NCBI GenBank assembly: GCA_025350365.1
Contig: JANXXY010000005.1
Coordinates: 1 to 17,850 of the forward strand
Length of the DNA: 17,850 nucleotides
From: Bacteroidales bacterium
GTDB lineage: Bacteria > Bacteroidota > Bacteroidia > Bacteroidales > JAAUTT01
Direction: 5' to 3'
The notes below the pieces were generated by a model. It did not search any database, was not told the origin of the DNA, and was given only the letters and a program-made list of their open reading frames with translations. The position numbers and the translations under genes were made by a program. This document shows positions 15,655 to 17,850 of this stretch, piece by piece (positions within the stretch are counted from its first letter, which is position 1; each line of letters opens with the position of its first letter).

Positions 15655-16174
15655 TCAACTGAAAAACAAATTCGTTTGTCCAACCAGCGTTTGTCCATAT
15701 CCAATCTTTTTTCTCTCCTGAAATTTCGAACCCATTGTTTTTAAATAACTTGATACTAGGTTCGTTTGAGGGATTGATATGGCAGTATAGTTGGTGCAAT
15801 TTTAATACTGAGAATGAATATAATATAATCGTTTTTAAAGCATCCTGAGCGAATCCTTTTCCTTTACTTTCCTCATCTCCAATCAAAATACCTATTCCAG
15901 CCCGACAGTGATAAGGATCAAAATCAAACAAGTCAATAGTTCCAATGGTTTTAGAATTTTCCTCCTGTGTTTGAATCATAAACCGAAGTTGCCTGGTTTC
16001 AAAGATATCAAGATGTGCGGTCTCTATATACTTTTTTAGAATAAACCTGGAGAAGGGTACAATGGTATTGCTCACCAACCAGATATCGGTATTATTTTCC
16101 CATTGGTAAAGAACATCTAAATCTTCAGGTTCCGGGGCACGCAAACGAACAATTTTTCCTTCCAAATATTTCAT
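15641..16174 (-). CDS. GNAT family N-acetyltransferase (RimJ/RimL-like)
   Basis: 177 residues. It starts KIVRLRAPEPEDLDVLYQWE, the usual beginning of RimL-type GNAT proteins. GIGILIGDEESKGKGFAQDA at about 93-112 is motif A, with the acetyl-CoA loop K-G-K-G-F-A. NPSNEPSIKLFKNNGFE at about 134-150 is the C-terminal NxxSxxLxxxxGF element. It should transfer an acetyl group from acetyl-CoA to an amine, on a protein N-terminus, polyamine or small molecule; the acceptor is not readable. It starts 13 bases after the stop of the TPR/PD40 gene on the same strand and is probably co-transcribed with it. Confidence 0.88.
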   Translation of the reverse strand: MKYLEGKIVRLRAPEPEDLDVLYQWENNTDIWLVSNTIVPFSRFILKKYIETAHLDIFETRQLRFMIQTQEENSKTIGTIDLFDFDPYHCRAGIGILIGDEESKGKGFAQDALKTIILYSFSVLKLHQLYCHINPSNEPSIKLFKNNGFEISGEKKDWIWTNAGWTNEFVFQLINPI

Positions 16175-16187
16175 AAAAACCTAATTA

Positions 16188-17528
16188 TTACTCTTCAGTA
16201 AATAGTTTCTGAATAAAATGCGATTTAATTTCTACTTCATAAATATCTTCTTTTCCAAATCCATCATGAGCTATACGTGATATATATCCACTTTTACCTT
16301 CGCCAATAACTTGAAATCCAATATTATCGTTGGTTGTATTCACCGGATAACCGATATTTACTGGTAAACTCCATTTTTTATTATCTGTAGTTGTGGAAAT
16401 GAAAATATCAAAACCTCCCATATTATAGTGTCCTTTTGAACTAAAATACAATGTCTTCCCATCCAAAGTTATCGATGGAGATATGTCATCCAGTTTTGTA
16501 TTAATTGATTTGCCGAGGTTTTCTGCCTTTCCCCAATCGTTATTCTTGTCCTTTACCGATTTGTAGATATCATAGCCACCTCTTCCACCATGCCGGTTGC
16601 TGGCAAAATAAAGAGTTTTATTGTCGGCCGTAATTGCTGCATAAGTTTCATTTTTAGACGAATTTATATTCTCATTCAATGCTTTAGCAGCACTCCATTT
16701 TCCGTCTTTCAGAACACTAACATAAATATCGCTGTTTGAAATGCTCTTCTTTACTAAATATAATTCCGAACCATCATAAGATAAAGCTGTCGGATAGAAC
16801 TCGCCATCAGAAAGGATTTGAGGGTTGATGTTCTCAGGCGCTTGCCATTTTCCTTCGAACTTTCGTGTAACATAAATTGCATTGTAAAACTTTAAGCTTG
16901 TAAGGTAAGCCATAACTTTCCCATCGCCTGATATTGCTGGGTAGGTTTCGGAGGATGGGGTATTTATAGGTTCGCCAGAATTGTGCCATACAACATCAAT
17001 GGGCGTATCCTGAATAATTTTTGCCCGTTCACAAGCCTTAATTTCTAATTCAACTATATTGAGATTATAATTTCCATCATAATCCGGAGACTTGATAAAT
17101 TTATCATAGGCTTCTAATGCCTTATCAAGTTGATTATTTATTCTATAAACGTTTCCAAGAAAAAATAAGGAGTGCAAAGGCGCTTTCCTTTCTGATAAAT
17201 CTTTTGTGCGGTATTTATTGGTGATATGTTTTACTGCTTCCTGCAGATATGGGATTGCTTTGACCTCCTCACCCGGAATATTTAAATAGCATGTACCAAT
17301 CTTGAATTGAATATTCGAATTAATGTACCCATTCTGCTCAAGCTGCAAAAAATAGTATATCGCTTCTTTGTAATCTTCTGATTGAAAAAAATCTTCACCT
17401 TCCTGATAGGTCACTTTCAATTTGCCTGATTGAGAAAATCCAATAATTGTGAAAGCTACGATAAAAATAAAGGTTAATGAAACAGACAATACTGTTTGAA
17501 AGAATTTGGGAGCTATAAATTTTCGCAT
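16188..17528 (-). CDS. Secreted TPR and PD40 (WD40-like beta-propeller) protein, without OmpA domain
   Basis: 446 residues, ATG at 17528. A signal peptide (basic MRKFIAPKFF, hydrophobic core at 14-30) ends near GFSQ, residue 33. Residues about 36-170 are TPR-like helices (AIYYFLQLEQNGY, ALEAYDKFIKS). Residues about 190-435 contain PD40 propeller blades: SETYPAISGDGKVMAYLTS, EFYPTALSYDGSELYL, ETYAAITADNKTLYFASN with GGYDIY, and SPSITLDGKTLYFSSKG with GGFDIF. Bacteroidota proteins of this type, including PorE of the type IX system, usually continue into a C-terminal OmpA peptidoglycan-binding domain. Here the protein ends soon after the last blade, so that anchor is missing. Codons 13 to about 52 (17374-17492) are repeated perfectly in opposite orientation at 17732-17850. 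The start codon and first 12 codons lie in the segment between the arms. Function is probably in the periplasm or outer membrane; the partner is unknown. Confidence 0.85.
   Translation of the reverse strand: MRKFIAPKFFQTVLSVSLTFIFIVAFTIIGFSQSGKLKVTYQEGEDFFQSEDYKEAIYYFLQLEQNGYINSNIQFKIGTCYLNIPGEEVKAIPYLQEAVKHITNKYRTKDLSERKAPLHSLFFLGNVYRINNQLDKALEAYDKFIKSPDYDGNYNLNIVELEIKACERAKIIQDTPIDVVWHNSGEPINTPSSETYPAISGDGKVMAYLTSLKFYNAIYVTRKFEGKWQAPENINPQILSDGEFYPTALSYDGSELYLVKKSISNSDIYVSVLKDGKWSAAKALNENINSSKNETYAAITADNKTLYFASNRHGGRGGYDIYKSVKDKNNDWGKAENLGKSINTKLDDISPSITLDGKTLYFSSKGHYNMGGFDIFISTTTDNKKWSLPVNIGYPVNTTNDNIGFQVIGEGKSGYISRIAHDGFGKEDIYEVEIKSHFIQKLFTEE
17374..17492 (-). repeat. Left arm of perfect inverted repeat (at least 119 bases)
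   Basis: This part of the TPR/PD40 gene, codon 13 to codon 52, is identical in all 119 bases to the reverse complement of 17732-17850. The repeat may be longer, since the right arm meets the window edge. The arms are separated by 239 bases. Confidence 0.95.
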
Positions 17529-17579
17529 ATAATTTTACAAGATATGAACAATTGAAATCGTAATGAATGTGGTTAATAA

Positions 17580-17694
17580 GGGTGTACGACAAAATTCCTT
17601 TTTATAGCTTATATTTGGTACATAATAAAAGTCCAACCTTAACTTTTTTTTGATACGAAATTTGTTGTACACCCTGGAATTTTGTCTTACACCC
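17580..17694. mobile_element. Possible MITE-like element, 115 bases with 19-base terminal inverted repeats
   Basis: The left end GGGTGTACGACAAAATTCC (17580-17598) and right end GGAATTTTGTCTTACACCC (17676-17694) are inverted repeats with one mismatch in 19. The flanking octamers gttaataa (17572-17579) and gtttataa (17695-17702) match at 7 of 8 positions, like an 8-base target duplication. A third, related copy of the end, TTTGTTGTACACCC, lies at 17661-17674. No transposase fits inside. The alternative is that these are just the inner ends of the larger inverted duplication. Confidence 0.45.
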
Positions 17695-17731
17695 GTTTAT
17701 AATTACACTCATTTTCACGATTTTTTAAATT

Positions 17732-17850
17732 GTATTGTCTGTTTCATTAACCTTTATTTTTATCGTAGCTTTCACAATTATTGGATTTTCTCAATCAGGC
17801 AAATTGAAAGTGACCTATCAGGAAGGTGAAGATTTTTTTCAATCAGAAGA
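17732..17850 (+). pseudogene. Headless inverted copy of the TPR/PD40 gene, partial at the window edge
   Basis: This right arm encodes, in the plus direction, the same residues 13-52 as the minus-strand gene (VLSVSLTFIFIVAFTIIGFS and onward into the TPR start) and continues past the window end. Its 5' end differs: the 36 bases coding for MRKFIAPKFFQT are missing, and the frame is closed by TAA at 17726-17728, two codons before the shared segment. The only start inside is TTG at 17735, which would give a signal peptide without a basic n-region. As it stands it is probably not expressed properly. It would gain a start if the middle segment were inverted. What follows beyond 17850 decides whether it is a full second gene, a silent cassette or a short duplicate. 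Confidence 0.6.

Noticed and set aside
17395..17592. 65-residue minus-strand frame overlapping the start of the TPR/PD40 gene
   Set aside because: Frame-shifted shadow of a gene with clear signal peptide and domains.

Overview
The window is AT-rich and comes from a member of the Bacteroidota. Four things point there: a giant surface protein with a type B (gliding-motility-associated) type IX secretion sorting domain followed by a PorP/SprF gene; a glycoside hydrolase with a type A type IX sorting domain; -7 elements of the TAnnTTTG kind; and a holA gene of the form usual in the phylum. The genus cannot be fixed from the sequence.

Layout. 1-1291 is a decayed region: a 50-residue remnant of a HigA-type antitoxin on the minus strand, a 42-residue stump of a HEPN toxin, and an intact-looking MNT nucleotidyltransferase. 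1292-10783 is a cell-surface block: a 2061-residue adhesin-like protein (IgGFc-binding-like head, 14 PKD repeats, type B sorting domain), its PorP/SprF partner, and a secreted GH5 glycanase with a type A sorting domain. 10784-12379 holds REP-like hairpins, a DUF4160 gene broken by one stop codon, an overlapping DUF2442-HTH gene with a clear terminator, and an elaborate three-hairpin repeat. 12380-17528 is mostly housekeeping: yqgE; a minus-strand run of holA, rhomboid protease and gmhB-like phosphatase; a lone HsdR-N nuclease-fold protein divergent from holA; and a minus-strand pair of a TPR/PD40 protein and a GNAT acetyltransferase.

The most interesting structure is at the right end. Positions 17732-17850 are a perfect inverted copy (119 of 119 bases, running off the window) of codons 13-52 of the TPR/PD40 gene. 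Between the arms lie 239 bases holding the start codon, the first 12 codons and the upstream region of that gene. Inverting this segment would join the start codon in frame to the right-hand copy and leave the left-hand gene headless, as expected of a phase-variation switch. The right-hand copy has an in-frame stop just before the shared segment and no ATG. A 115-base segment in the middle has 19-base terminal inverted repeats with one mismatch and a near-perfect 8-base flanking duplication. An inverted duplication or an assembly artefact remains possible.

Second-rank observations are the strict two-domain alternation in the PKD array, three separate decaying toxin-antitoxin-like loci, and the three-hairpin intergenic element at 12048-12169.
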